NCBI RefSeq assembly: GCF_003480915.1
Contig: NZ_QUKD01000009.1
Location: 1-64,000 of the forward strand
Reading direction: 5' to 3'
Length of the DNA: 64,000 nucleotides
Origin: Parabacteroides sp. TM07-1AC
GTDB lineage: Bacteria > Bacteroidota > Bacteroidia > Bacteroidales > Tannerellaceae
Shown here: positions 26,895-36,464 of the stretch, one piece after another
Numbering within the stretch: position 1 is the stretch's first letter
How the letters are laid out: the number at the start of each line of letters is the position of its first letter
The notes under the pieces: generated by a model
Told to the model about the DNA's origin: nothing
What the model saw: the letters and a program-made list of their open reading frames with translations, nothing else
Databases searched by the model: none
Program-made: the position numbers and the translations under genes

Positions 26895-28109
26895 TTAATG
26901 TTTGACAATAATATAAATCTGTTCGCCTGTTTGCTCGACTTTGATCGGGGCGGCATTCTGAAGTGCACTGAGTACTTTCTCGGGTGTTTCCTTCAAATCC
27001 AGTTTTCCGCTACAAGTGAGTTCACTGACTTTTTCGTCCCAATGGATTTTAATCCCATAGTATTTGCAGAGCTTCTCAAGAACAATATCCAGCTTCTGGT
27101 GATTGAACTGATAATATCCGTCTTTCCAGGCAACATAATCTTGTGTATTTACGTGGTACACGGATTCTTCATCACTCTTGTTGTCATATAGGAACAACTG
27201 ATTAGGACTTAATGTATTTTTCCTTTTTCCTTTTGTTTCTATTTCAACTTTTCCTTTTACCAATACAACATGACTGCTTGTTTCATTATCGTAGGCAGAG
27301 ACACAAAACTGGGTTCCCAGGTCTCTGACCTCCATTTTTTTGGTTTTTACGATAAAAGGTCTTTTTTCATCGTGTACAATGTCCAGATAGATTTCTCCCT
27401 CTACGAATATTTCCCGGCTGTCGGCAGTAAATTGAGCGGGATAAATCACTTTTGAGCCAGCGTTTACCCACATTTTACTTCCATCTGTGAATGTAATGGA
27501 AGAACGTTTTCCTATCGGGACAATTAATTGATTGAATGATTGAACTTTTTCTTCTTTTATGTCTTCTTTTTCAATGTTTACTTCTTCCGAGTTTACGTTG
27601 ATATTTCCTTCCTTTGTATATTCCAATTGGGTGTCTTTCCCTTCAATAGATATCTTTTTTTCTTTTGAAAGGATCAGTTGAACGTTTTCCGACGGATTGT
27701 CGGTTTGCGGAATGGAACTTATCATGGCTTCATAATCGATCGCTTGTTCCTGATTGTATAAAGTATGCCATCCATAAGCGGAGATTATCAGCAAGGAGGC
27801 TGCTACAGAAACCGCTATTTTCAGGAAATGAATCTTCTTTTTGTGTCTATCGTATAACGTATTGGCTGTTTGTATGCGTTTCCATAATTCTTTTTCATCG
27901 TTGATCGATAGAGTTGAATTACAGGATGTCCTTTTTATACTTTTTAAGAAAAAACGAGCAGATTCGATCTCTTCGGCAAGAGCGTTGTCAGCTTGCTGAA
28001 GTTTATGCCAGAACTTTCGGTCTTTTTCTGTCGGATATAATTCCGATTGCAGGAAATAATCGTCGTTCAGTAACTCGTCTGCTTTATATTTTGTATAATC
28101 TTTTCTCAT
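26895..28109 (-). CDS. FecR-family anti-sigma factor (DUF4974)
   Basis: A 404-residue inner-membrane regulator. A long cytosolic N-terminus (1-92) binds the sigma factor; one transmembrane segment (about 93-113, LKIAVSVAASLLIISAYGW) follows. The periplasmic FecR domain (about 195-295) contains LIVPIGKRSSITFTDGSKMWVN, then FVEGEIYLDI and RPFIVKTKKMEVRDLGTQF. The C-terminal DUF4974 domain (about 335-403) contacts the STN domain of SusC. It is longer than usual because of a charged insert (about 150-190). It lies between the sigma gene and susC. Confidence 0.93.
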   Translation of the reverse strand: MRKDYTKYKADELLNDDYFLQSELYPTEKDRKFWHKLQQADNALAEEIESARFFLKSIKRTSCNSTLSINDEKELWKRIQTANTLYDRHKKKIHFLKIAVSVAASLLIISAYGWHTLYNQEQAIDYEAMISSIPQTDNPSENVQLILSKEKKISIEGKDTQLEYTKEGNINVNSEEVNIEKEDIKEEKVQSFNQLIVPIGKRSSITFTDGSKMWVNAGSKVIYPAQFTADSREIFVEGEIYLDIVHDEKRPFIVKTKKMEVRDLGTQFCVSAYDNETSSHVVLVKGKVEIETKGKRKNTLSPNQLFLYDNKSDEESVYHVNTQDYVAWKDGYYQFNHQKLDIVLEKLCKYYGIKIHWDEKVSELTCSGKLDLKETPEKVLSALQNAAPIKVEQTGEQIYIIVKH

Positions 28110-28202
28110 TTATATAAAGAAGGATTTTATATAAGGAGACGTTGTTGCCTATTTTATACTCACTAAAGAGTATTTTTTTTGAAAGAGTCGTTTTTTGTTG
28201 TA

Positions 28203-28787
28203 CTATTTCATTGATAGGTAAAGTAATAAAAGGAATAATCCTGTATCGCTATAATTTTGTCTGATTTTTTTCAATGATCGTTGTATCAGGTTTTGTGCAG
28301 ACTGATAATTCATATCCATTAATATACATATCTCTTCCATACTCATTTCTTGAATAAACCGATAGTATATGATCTCTTTTTGACGGGGAGTCAGTATGGA
28401 GAGAATCTCTTTGACTTTCTTTTGTTGATTATTGTATTGTTCATTATTGATGAACTCATCCTCCACTGTGGGTTCGAGTAAGAACGGAACTTGTTCCATC
28501 GTACTTCTTTCGTAGATTGATTCTTTATAAAGAGCACGTAATACACAGTTTTTTATGGTAACAAACAAATATACTTTAATATTATCGGGAACGATGAGAC
28601 GCTCTCTGTTTTTATACAGTTGAGTAAAAACTTCCTGTATGCAATCTTTTATTAGTTCAGGGTTTGAGGTAAAACGAAAGCTGTACTGATATAAGGTTTG
28701 TACATATTTATTATACAACCAACTATACGAGTCGTTATCCCCTGCGATAAACTGGCGCCATTTTATTTTAGTCTCATTATCCTGCAT
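28203..28787 (-). CDS. ECF RNA polymerase sigma factor
   Basis: A 194-residue ECF sigma factor. Region 2: DSYSWLYNKYVQTLYQYSFRF, then LIKDCIQEVFTQLYKNR. Region 4: ILTPRQKEIIYYRFIQEMSMEEICILM, then SAQNLIQRSLKKIR. A fecR gene follows after 93 bases, then susC and susD, the standard sigma/anti-sigma/SusCD order. A full Bacteroidetes promoter lies upstream, so basal expression is from the primary sigma factor. Confidence 0.93.
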   Translation of the reverse strand: MQDNETKIKWRQFIAGDNDSYSWLYNKYVQTLYQYSFRFTSNPELIKDCIQEVFTQLYKNRERLIVPDNIKVYLFVTIKNCVLRALYKESIYERSTMEQVPFLLEPTVEDEFINNEQYNNQQKKVKEILSILTPRQKEIIYYRFIQEMSMEEICILMDMNYQSAQNLIQRSLKKIRQNYSDTGLFLLLLYLSMK

Positions 28788-28804
28788 ATTGCTGTTTTGA
28801 TATA

Positions 28805-28834
28805 CAAATATAAAACAAATAATATATAATCAAA
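28805..28834 (-). promoter_or_regulatory. Promoter of the ECF sigma gene
   Basis: On the minus strand, TTTG (28834-28831), an 18-base spacer, then TATATTTG (28812-28805), ending 17 bases before the start codon. Confidence 0.7.
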
Positions 28835-28894
28835 ACGTTTGATTTATGGATAAGTCAGCTTCTTTTCTAAAATTCGTCCTATCCTTATTTTAAA

Positions 28895-28930
28895 TAGAGG
28901 TAGGTGTAAATTAATTTACACCTACCTCTA
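28895..28930. repeat. Perfect 36-bp palindrome upstream of the sigma gene
   Basis: The left arm (28895-28912, TAGAGGTAGGTGTAAATT) is the exact reverse complement of the right arm (28913-28930), with no loop. A partial copy of the outer part (GTACCTCTA) recurs just downstream near 28944. It lies 60 bases upstream of the sigma promoter and after the fucosidase gene, and has no T-run. It could be an operator for a dimeric regulator or a stable bidirectional hairpin. Confidence 0.75.
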
Positions 28931-28960
28931 ATTTCAATTAGACGTACCTCTATTGGTAAA

Positions 28961-28987
28961 GACATTTCGATGAAGTCGGGAAATGTC
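28961..28987 (-). terminator. Hairpin after the fucosidase gene
   Basis: GACATTTC and GAAATGTC pair over 8 bp around an 11-base loop. On the minus strand a short TTT follows. It is a weak terminator candidate for the GH29 transcript. Confidence 0.45.
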
Positions 28988-29009
28988 CGTTACTTTCCGG
29001 ATAGGTCGT

Positions 29010-30374
29010 TCAGATAGTTTCAAAAACTGAAAAGTTCATGATTTGGGGATCAGCTTTTGATTCGTCTACAACTAATTTGATTGCGTCGAGCGTTTGAGGT
29101 TCGAAACGGTCGATGTGCTTATGTCCGATGCATGATCCGGAAGCAAGGTCGATCCATTCGTTATTCTTTTTTCCTTTCAGGGAATATTTTAAGATACGTT
29201 CCCCTTTGGCGATGTCCTCCTGCAGGATGACGCGGTTGATGCTGGTCGGTTTATCAAACGACAGGATATACTCTGAGCCGGTTCCGGATGTTTGCTGAAA
29301 CGGAGTTCCGTATTGGCGGACAATCTCTTTGCCTAGCATTTCCACCTGGCGGACATCGGCTTCGGGGATGAGGCCCTTGTTATCGATAACCAGACCCAGC
29401 AGCATATTGGTATTCCTGCCTACACTGGTTTCGTATTTGGTAAGCAGTTCGGGAATCGTGAACATCATGCTGTCCTGTCCGGCTGTCCAGAACCATCCGC
29501 CTTGGAAAGAGCGGTTCCAGCGCAGGGTGAAGTCTGATTCTCCCGGACACCAGAACGGGGCAGAAGGATCGCCGTTCAGACCGTTGATCACACGAGTTCC
29601 GTCGGCATTCGTAGTCGAGTCGGCTGTAGCCCAGCACGGATAAGGTGCGACACCTTCCTCATTACCAACCCATCTGACCAGGTTAGGGTGTCCGTACGGA
29701 CCCTGAAAAGCAATTGCATTCGGTTGTAGTTTCTGTACAAGTGATAATACATCGGCACCTCCCTGTTCTTTAGACAATACACCCCCATCGAACCATATTT
29801 CAAACAGTTCGCCGTAATTACTCCATAACTCGGTTAATTGCTGGGTTACGATTTTATTGTATTCTTCCTGGCTGACAGGGCCTCCTCCCTGCACAACTCC
29901 CGGATTATCAACATATAGATAGCCGTTTGCCGTTGTGCTGGCATAAATGCCCGGTTTGATATTATATTTTTTACAGGAAGCGATAAAGTCGGCAACGATA
30001 TCACCTTCACCGTTTTTCCAGGGAGATTGTTTGATGCTGTAGTCATGTGCCTCTGTAGGCCACAGGCTGAATCCGCTGCAATGCTTGGCTACGAGGACGG
30101 CATATTTGGCTCCCAGTTTATGCGCGGTTTCCAGCCATTGGTCGGTATTCAATTCTGTCGGATTAAAGATTGAAGCATCCGGGTGCGTACCCCAATTCCT
30201 GAAGTTATAATCCGGTTGGTAAACCGGCATGTCAAAATGGATCAATACACCCATTTCTGCATCTGCCCAGGCCAGCTGGCGGGCATTCGGGGTAACAATT
30301 GTTGTTGTTTCGTTTGAAGAACAGGATATAAGAACCGACAGGGCTGCCAGTAATCCTGCAAATGTTTTTTTCAT
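29010..30374 (-). CDS. Alpha-L-fucosidase lipoprotein, GH29
   Basis: A 454-residue exported enzyme removing alpha-linked fucose from glycans. The lipobox cysteine is residue 18 (VLISC). The GH29 (alpha/beta)8 barrel shows MGVLIHFDMP, AKYAVLVAKHCSGFSLWP (substrate-binding His-Cys/His region) and EIWFDGG, where D196 is the expected nucleophile. The C-terminal part (about 350-454) is a beta-sandwich beginning YILSFDKPTSINRVILQEDI, as in discoidin-like domains of GH29. It is downstream of the left susC-susD but separated by a strong terminator, with a near-consensus promoter box (TATACTTG, 30404-30397 on the minus strand). Confidence 0.93.
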   Translation of the reverse strand: MKKTFAGLLAALSVLISCSSNETTTIVTPNARQLAWADAEMGVLIHFDMPVYQPDYNFRNWGTHPDASIFNPTELNTDQWLETAHKLGAKYAVLVAKHCSGFSLWPTEAHDYSIKQSPWKNGEGDIVADFIASCKKYNIKPGIYASTTANGYLYVDNPGVVQGGGPVSQEEYNKIVTQQLTELWSNYGELFEIWFDGGVLSKEQGGADVLSLVQKLQPNAIAFQGPYGHPNLVRWVGNEEGVAPYPCWATADSTTNADGTRVINGLNGDPSAPFWCPGESDFTLRWNRSFQGGWFWTAGQDSMMFTIPELLTKYETSVGRNTNMLLGLVIDNKGLIPEADVRQVEMLGKEIVRQYGTPFQQTSGTGSEYILSFDKPTSINRVILQEDIAKGERILKYSLKGKKNNEWIDLASGSCIGHKHIDRFEPQTLDAIKLVVDESKADPQIMNFSVFETI

Positions 30375-30404
30375 GATGAACTTATATTTTACGATGCAAG
30401 TATA

Positions 30405-30445
30405 ATAAAAAAAGATGTAGGAGCGAAATATTTCTCGCTCCTACA
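30405..30445 (-). terminator. Rho-independent terminator after the left susD
   Basis: TGTAGGAGCGA and TCGCTCCTACA form a perfect 11-bp stem. On the minus strand it is followed by TCTTTTTTT. It separates susC-susD from the fucosidase gene and would limit read-through. Confidence 0.88.
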
Positions 30446-30457
30446 AATGAGGTCATT

Positions 30458-32086
30458 TTAATTTGCCCAACCCGGATTTTGAGGTAATAAGTTCGGATTG
30501 TAAGTAAACTCGTCTGTTGGTATCGGATACAAGTACAAACGATCGTACCAGGTACGTGTCATACCTGGATAAAGGACACGGTATTCACCTGTTGCCGGAT
30601 CACGCGGACCTAAATAAGTCTTTTGGTTTTCCAGTAATTTACCGGCTTTCCATCTGCATAAATCATTCCAGCGAAGACCTTCACAAGCCAGTTCCACACG
30701 ACGTTCACGGCGTATTTCATTCAGCAGCGGAGAGATGGCAACTTCCCATTTCGGCCAGTTCGGATCGGTGAATCCTACATTTACCGTCAGGTGTTTCATA
30801 CCGACACGGTCACGCAGTTTATTGATCGTTTTGTCCAAAACCGTTTGGTCGCATTCTCCCAGTTCGGCTTTTGCTTCTGCGTAGTTCAGCAGAACTTCAC
30901 CGTACCGGTAGATCAGGTCGTCCAGCGTACATTTAATATATTCGTTATCCTCTGCTAACGGAGAATACATCTTGTACAAGCGGTAGCCGGTGAATGTCAG
31001 GTTATTGAAGACCGGAGAGTTTTCATATTCTTCCGAACCGTCAGCCAATATGGCGATAGGACGGTCGGGAGTGTAAACGCATTGTTTCAAACGCGGGTCA
31101 CGGTTTTCAAACTCATCCATGAACTTGGCATCTCCTTTATAAAGATTGCTCAATGCAATAGGTTTACCGTCGTTACATAAGAATGATTCTACAAAATCTT
31201 TAGTCATACCTGTTCCAGCTTCACGAACAGTACGGGGACGATTGTTCATACGTTTATCCGTCACATAGGCGGCAAAGAATATGGCTTCTTTATTATTCGT
31301 ATAATCCTGTTGGTTGAACAGCGCATGATAATCGTCTTCAATATTACCGGTAGAGTAGATATCGAAATTACCGCTGTTCATGATTTTTTCAGCAGCTTCC
31401 GCACTCATACGAAGATATTTATCCGCATTTTCAAGATTTCTATATTTTCTCCAGGTTCCTTCAAACAGACAAACTCTGGATTTTAACAGCAACGCCGCGT
31501 ATTTGCTAAGGCGTGAGTCGTTCATCGTTTCCGGCAACCATGCACTGGCTTTATCCAGGCTGGCACAAATAGAATCGATAACTACCCCGCGGTCATTTCG
31601 CGGATTATACAATTCTTCTGAAGAAGTGGTCAGGTCTGTCGTCAACCAGGGCACGTCACCGAAACGAAGCACTTTCTCATAATAAAATTTAGCTTTAAAG
31701 AAATAAATCTCACCGACATACCTATTAATATTTTCCTGAATACCTTCTACCGTATGATAACGATTCAGAAAATAATTACAGCTCCGGATATTAGCCCAAT
31801 CGCTTTTTGCCCAGCCACCTCCGGCTGTAGGAATGGTATAATCGCTCCAGATAAAAGCATCTTTTGTCTGATGTGCCTGGTTGTCGGAAGCATTGTCGTT
31901 GCCGTAAGCACCGGTATTATCCAGTGTAGTATAGAACTGATTGGCAAAGTTTTTCAGGTCATTTTCTGTTTTCCAATAGGTCTCGTCGTTGATCTTATCT
32001 TCCGGATATAAGTCCATAAAATCATTATTACATGCAGAGAATCCAAGTAATAAAGACAAGCTTGCTATATAATATACTTTTTTCAT
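30458..32086 (-). CDS. SusD/RagB-family nutrient-binding lipoprotein (left divergent locus)
   Basis: A 542-residue surface lipoprotein with lipobox cysteine at 19 (LGFSACNNDFMDLYPED). It has the SusD core with YFFKAKFYYEKVLRFGDVPWL and YRYGEVLLNYAEAKAELGECD, and the C-terminal RRERRVELACEGLRWNDLCRW motif typical of the family. It pairs with the susC at 32123. Substrate unknown, but a fucosidase gene lies directly downstream. Confidence 0.94.
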   Translation of the reverse strand: MKKVYYIASLSLLLGFSACNNDFMDLYPEDKINDETYWKTENDLKNFANQFYTTLDNTGAYGNDNASDNQAHQTKDAFIWSDYTIPTAGGGWAKSDWANIRSCNYFLNRYHTVEGIQENINRYVGEIYFFKAKFYYEKVLRFGDVPWLTTDLTTSSEELYNPRNDRGVVIDSICASLDKASAWLPETMNDSRLSKYAALLLKSRVCLFEGTWRKYRNLENADKYLRMSAEAAEKIMNSGNFDIYSTGNIEDDYHALFNQQDYTNNKEAIFFAAYVTDKRMNNRPRTVREAGTGMTKDFVESFLCNDGKPIALSNLYKGDAKFMDEFENRDPRLKQCVYTPDRPIAILADGSEEYENSPVFNNLTFTGYRLYKMYSPLAEDNEYIKCTLDDLIYRYGEVLLNYAEAKAELGECDQTVLDKTINKLRDRVGMKHLTVNVGFTDPNWPKWEVAISPLLNEIRRERRVELACEGLRWNDLCRWKAGKLLENQKTYLGPRDPATGEYRVLYPGMTRTWYDRLYLYPIPTDEFTYNPNLLPQNPGWAN

Positions 32087-32122
32087 TCTGTTTTTAATTT
32101 ATTTATTCTACAATGTACCATC

Positions 32123-35100
32123 TTAGAATGTCAGGTTTGCACCGAATGAGAATGATCTGATAAATGGATAAGCGTTTACTGTAGCCAATTCAGGATCGAA
32201 AGTGTCGGGCATTCCGGAGAATTCAAACAAGTTGTCTGCATTAAAGTAAACTCTCAGCTTGGATATTTTTGCTTTTTCCGTGATAAACTTGGGAATCGTA
32301 TAACCTAAAGCTAATTGTTTACAACGAATGTAAGCACCATTCAGCATGAAGCGTGTTTGATTCTGATTGACAGCATCAGCATTGAAACGTGCACGTGGGA
32401 AGAATGCATTTGGATTGTCTTCTCTCCAATAGTCATAATTCATTTTCTGAGGAACAGACCATTGAGAACCATAATGTGACAGGTAGAATGTCTTAGATGG
32501 AATGATATCACGTTTCATGGTTCCCTGGAAGAACAATGTGAAATCAAAGCCTTTATATTCAGCCGTACCACGGATACCAAAGTTATAACGCGGCGTTTCA
32601 TTACCGATAACCTTCATGTCTCCCGAGTTATTTGCAGTGTTTTCACCTTTGGTGATTTTACCGTCACCATCCAGGTCTGCGAACTTTATATCACCTGCAT
32701 ATTGGGTATAACCGACAACTTTCGACTGATCCCATGCTGATGCTTCTTCATTTGACTGGAACAAACCTTCTGTGACGAATCCCCAAATTTCTCCTAACTT
32801 TTTCCCTTCATAATAACTGTCGGACAAGTTTTTTGTCGGATTATCATATTTGGTGATTTCTGCCTGATAGTCCGATAAAGACACGGTTGCACTATAGGCA
32901 AGGCCGTTTTGTAATGCCGATTTCCAGGTTAAAGCAACTTCCCAGCCTTTTGTTCTCAGGTCGGCTGCATTCATTTGAGGTTCTGATACGCCCAGGATAG
33001 AAGGTAATGTTTTTGATTTGGTCAACATATCTTCCGTTGTACGAACATAATAGTCAAATTCACCGGTCAGCTTGCTGTCAAACATAGAGAAGTTGAAACC
33101 TAAGTCCCATTGCTTCACTGTTTCCCAGGTTAGCTGGTCGCTCACCAATCCCGGAGCATATACACCCATCTGTTTCTCTCCGTTGAACAGGTAACCTACT
33201 TCGCCTGTAGAATAGGTGGAAATATACGGATAATAAGAAGCGTAACCGCCCTGGCTTAATACCTGGTTTCCTAACGCACCGTAAGAACCTCTGATCTTGA
33301 AATCATTCACGATATGGGAGATCGGTTTCCAGAATTTCTCCTGTGATAGTCTCCATCCTAATGAGAATGTAGGGAAGAACGCGAAACGATCGTCTTTCGG
33401 GAAATGGGAAGAACCGTCGTAACGTCCGTTTACCTGTACCAGGTATTTATCGTCGTAAGCATAGAACAGACGGAAGAAAGCACCGCGTATAGCCCACTGA
33501 TTCATATAATCGCTGGTCGAACGGTCACCGGTTGCCAGATTCAGGAATGGGATATCATTGGCAATCAGATTGTTTCTGCTCAGTCCAACGCCTTTATAAG
33601 TGGCATTTTCCTGGTTGAAACCGATCATTCCCTCGAAGGCATGTACAGCGTTGATTTTCTTTTTATAAGTGGCATATGCATTGAACACGTCATATTGTGA
33701 TTCATTTTTGGTATACGATACTTGGTTCGGTGAAGTATGCGGGAAGATAGACCCCGGATTTCCATCCGCATCATAATCGATGTATTCGCGAACATGATTC
33801 TTGAAAGAGTAGTTGTAATAATTATATGTATAGTCCACATTGATCTCCAGACCTTCGAACGGGTTCAGTTTTGCAAAGGCCGTTGCATACATATTATTAT
33901 TTCTCATTTCGGCATTACCACCTTGCGACAACCAGGCAGCCTGATTAGTGAAATAACCGTCGCCGCAATAACCGGCAAAGTGTCCGTCCGGATGAGTAAT
34001 AGGCATCAGAGGACGGCTATCGCCCGGGATCGTAGCTCCCAAAGAGTTATTGCCGTATTTATTCTGCGGACCAGTATTCATTTTTACCATTGACAGGGTC
34101 GCTCTCAATCCTAACTGCAACCAGTTATTCACCTTGTAATTCACATGCTGCAATACATTGAAGCGTTTATAATCCTCATCCGTCCATTTGGAAATACCAT
34201 CCTGCTGGAACATACCCGCTGAAGTCATGTATTTAGCAGTTTCGCTACCGCCCTGTATGCTGATATTGTACTGCTGCATCGGATAGCTTTTCTTATTCAA
34301 TGCTTCATACCAGTCTGTATTACCGGCATAACGGTATTTGCTGGGAGAATCGTCCGGATGATGGAATACCGGAGAATTATTGACCGGATCATTGTAATAG
34401 TTTCTGACATGCTGCATCGTGATGTCATCGAAATAGTTACTACCGTTACTGGTCGTATTGGCATCGTTCATCCACTGGGTATACTCCAACGAGTTCATAT
34501 AATTGGCATGAACGGTCGGGACATTTATAGAGTAGTTGGCGCTTAAAGAAACGACCGGCTTTTGTGAAACGAAACCTGTTTTAGTCGTGATCAGGATCAC
34601 ACCGAACGCTGCACGTGCTCCGTAAATAGAAGCCGATGCGGCATCTTTCAAAACGGTAACGTCTTTTACATCCTGTGGATTAATCAGGTTCGGGTCCATT
34701 TCGATACCGTCGACCAGGATCAGCGGACCACCGCCCGATAAGTTGGTTGTACCGCGAATATTGAATGATGTACCTGTTCCCGGTGCACCGTTGGACGATG
34801 TGATGTTCAGGTTGGCAATGGCACCCTGCAGACCGGCTCCCAGGTTGGTCAGCGGACGGTCTTCGATGACTTCCGAACCGACAGTTGCTACGGAACCTGT
34901 CAAGTCGGCTTTTTTCATTGTACCGTATCCTACAACAACCACCTCTTCCAGTGTCTCTGCATCTTCCTGCAGGATAATTTCCATTCTCCTGTTAGGATTC
35001 GCCTTTACCTCCTGTTTAACATAGCCGATAAACGTGATTACCAGTGTGGAGCCTGACCGGGCATTGATCGAGAAGAGTCCGTCTACATCTGTCGTAGTAC

Positions 35101-35572
35101 CATTGGTCGTTCCTTTTTCAACGATGTTGGCACCGATAACGACATCACCATTCGTATCGATAACTTTCCCTTTGATAGTACTGTTTTGTTGCGGAGCAGC
35201 AGCCATATTCTGTTTACCAAGTACGATATGGTTTCCTTCTACAGAATATGTGATACCCGAATCAGCTAACAACTCTTTCAGAACTTCTGCAACTGGTTGA
35301 TTTTTGGCTTTTAAAGATACCTTTTTGTTTACATTTACCTGGTTGTTATAGATGAACAGATAATCAGTCTGATGTTCTATCTCGTTCAGGACTTTTTCCA
35401 GTTGAACATTTTTTTGGTTGATACTGACTCTTGCATTTTGTGAAAAAGTATTATCCGCATAACTGTTAAGTATGCAGACCAAAAGCAGGAACGTCGTGAT
35501 TCTCATAATTCTGAAAATTTTTAAGGGTCGCGGTGCCCGATATTTGCACCTCGACAAAGTGTTTCTTTTCAT
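32123..35572 (-). CDS. SusC/RagA-family transporter with STN domain (left divergent locus)
   Basis: A 1149-residue TonB-linked transporter. A basic leader precedes the signal segment (MRITTFLLLVCILNSYA), then an STN domain (about 45-115, VSINQKNVQLEKVLNEIEHQ). A CarboxypepD-like domain (about 130-215), the signature EEVVVVGYGTMKKADLTGSV, a plug and the barrel follow. Its N-terminus is closely similar to the susC at 37905 on the other strand, so the two divergent loci are paralogous. Upstream on the same strand is the 5'-truncated fecR, with a conserved hairpin in the spacer. Confidence 0.95.
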   Translation of the reverse strand: MKRNTLSRCKYRAPRPLKIFRIMRITTFLLLVCILNSYADNTFSQNARVSINQKNVQLEKVLNEIEHQTDYLFIYNNQVNVNKKVSLKAKNQPVAEVLKELLADSGITYSVEGNHIVLGKQNMAAAPQQNSTIKGKVIDTNGDVVIGANIVEKGTTNGTTTDVDGLFSINARSGSTLVITFIGYVKQEVKANPNRRMEIILQEDAETLEEVVVVGYGTMKKADLTGSVATVGSEVIEDRPLTNLGAGLQGAIANLNITSSNGAPGTGTSFNIRGTTNLSGGGPLILVDGIEMDPNLINPQDVKDVTVLKDAASASIYGARAAFGVILITTKTGFVSQKPVVSLSANYSINVPTVHANYMNSLEYTQWMNDANTTSNGSNYFDDITMQHVRNYYNDPVNNSPVFHHPDDSPSKYRYAGNTDWYEALNKKSYPMQQYNISIQGGSETAKYMTSAGMFQQDGISKWTDEDYKRFNVLQHVNYKVNNWLQLGLRATLSMVKMNTGPQNKYGNNSLGATIPGDSRPLMPITHPDGHFAGYCGDGYFTNQAAWLSQGGNAEMRNNNMYATAFAKLNPFEGLEINVDYTYNYYNYSFKNHVREYIDYDADGNPGSIFPHTSPNQVSYTKNESQYDVFNAYATYKKKINAVHAFEGMIGFNQENATYKGVGLSRNNLIANDIPFLNLATGDRSTSDYMNQWAIRGAFFRLFYAYDDKYLVQVNGRYDGSSHFPKDDRFAFFPTFSLGWRLSQEKFWKPISHIVNDFKIRGSYGALGNQVLSQGGYASYYPYISTYSTGEVGYLFNGEKQMGVYAPGLVSDQLTWETVKQWDLGFNFSMFDSKLTGEFDYYVRTTEDMLTKSKTLPSILGVSEPQMNAADLRTKGWEVALTWKSALQNGLAYSATVSLSDYQAEITKYDNPTKNLSDSYYEGKKLGEIWGFVTEGLFQSNEEASAWDQSKVVGYTQYAGDIKFADLDGDGKITKGENTANNSGDMKVIGNETPRYNFGIRGTAEYKGFDFTLFFQGTMKRDIIPSKTFYLSHYGSQWSVPQKMNYDYWREDNPNAFFPRARFNADAVNQNQTRFMLNGAYIRCKQLALGYTIPKFITEKAKISKLRVYFNADNLFEFSGMPDTFDPELATVNAYPFIRSFSFGANLTF

Positions 35573-35626
35573 ACTTTCTTTGATTTGAAATTAATAAATT
35601 AATAATTCGTTTGTGTCAATTGATAC

Positions 35627-35660
35627 CTGCCGGCTATTGCCCCCCAGCGTTTACCGGCAG
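35627..35660 (-). other. Conserved hairpin in the left fecR-susC spacer
   Basis: CTGCCGG pairs with CCGGCAG around a loop that on the minus strand reads TAAACGCTGGGGGGCAATAG. The same structure occurs in the right locus at 37815-37850, with 27 of 31 bases shared. Likely an mRNA element; function unknown. Confidence 0.6.
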
Positions 35661-35713
35661 TACGGTTAACAGGTTTATCCCATAAGCATTTAATTTTAGG
35701 TGAAACATAGTGT

Positions 35714-36382
35714 TTATTTGATATAAATAATGTGATTTTCGTCATCCCGTTCATAAGTAAACTTTATATCTTTCTGCAAGACTCTCAGTGCATAATCCAC
35801 ACCGTCTGTCTGGCGGAACTTTCCGGTATACAGATATTTCTGAACCTGTTGGTTTGTGATATAGATGTTTATCCCATAATATTTTTCAAAATCTTTCATG
35901 ATCGAAGCGAATGTTTCGTTCTTGAAACAGATCAATCCTTCTCTCCAACGATAAGGAGAATAGTCGTCGACCGGTTTTATCCTTAACTTCCCATTATACA
36001 GATAGGCTTTGTTGTGGGGCGTGAGCAGCAGGTTCTCCGCAGCATCCGTCAGCGATGAAATCTTGACACTTCCTTCCATCAAGGTTGTTTCGAATATCTC
36101 GGTTTCCGAATAAGAGTCGACGTCGAATTTAGTTCCCAATACTTCTACGTTATATTTATTCGTTTGCACGATGAATGGTTTGTCTTTATCTTTTGCTACG
36201 TCGAAATAGGCCTCACCGTCCAGTTTTACCAAACGCTCTTTGGCGTTGAAGCTGACAGGATACTGGATCGTGGTACGCGCATTCAGCCAGACATTCGTTC
36301 CGTCTGCCAAAGTGATATTGATCCGCTGGCCTGCCGGAACGGAGATTGTCTGTAAGGCTACGGGGGTCTCTTCCGTTTGCAT
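35714..36382 (-). pseudogene. FecR-family anti-sigma factor lacking its 5' part (silent copy of an invertible fecR)
   Basis: An open frame of 222 residues from the only available ATG (36382). It covers the FecR domain (TISVPAGQRINITLADGTNVWLN..) and DUF4974 (to the end), about three quarters identical by eye to the intact copy at 36806. Homology continues in frame upstream of the ATG to 36464 and encodes LSSLRTEVIKIASIIVLTLG, the membrane segment, but there is no start codon. It stops exactly at the inverted repeat shared with the other copy. The cytosolic sigma-binding domain (65 residues) is missing, so as oriented it should not work. Inverting 36465-36999 would restore a 314-residue protein (35714-36658). 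Annotated as broken in this orientation; possibly a real gene in the other. Confidence 0.85.
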
Positions 36383-36437
36383 TTCCTGGTAGATAAAACT
36401 CCCTCCAAGCGTTAGGACGATAATCGATGCAATTTTG

Positions 36438-36464
36438 ATAACCTCAGTCCTAAGAGAACTAAGG
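36438..36464 (-). repeat. Left inverted repeat of the fecR switch
   Basis: On the minus strand it reads CCTTAGTTCTCTTAG, then G, then ACTGAG. The right copy (37000-37026) differs only by A for G within 22 bp. The unit is itself an imperfect dyad (CTTAGTTCT-CTT-AGRACTGAG), like a tyrosine-recombinase crossover site. Confidence 0.8.
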
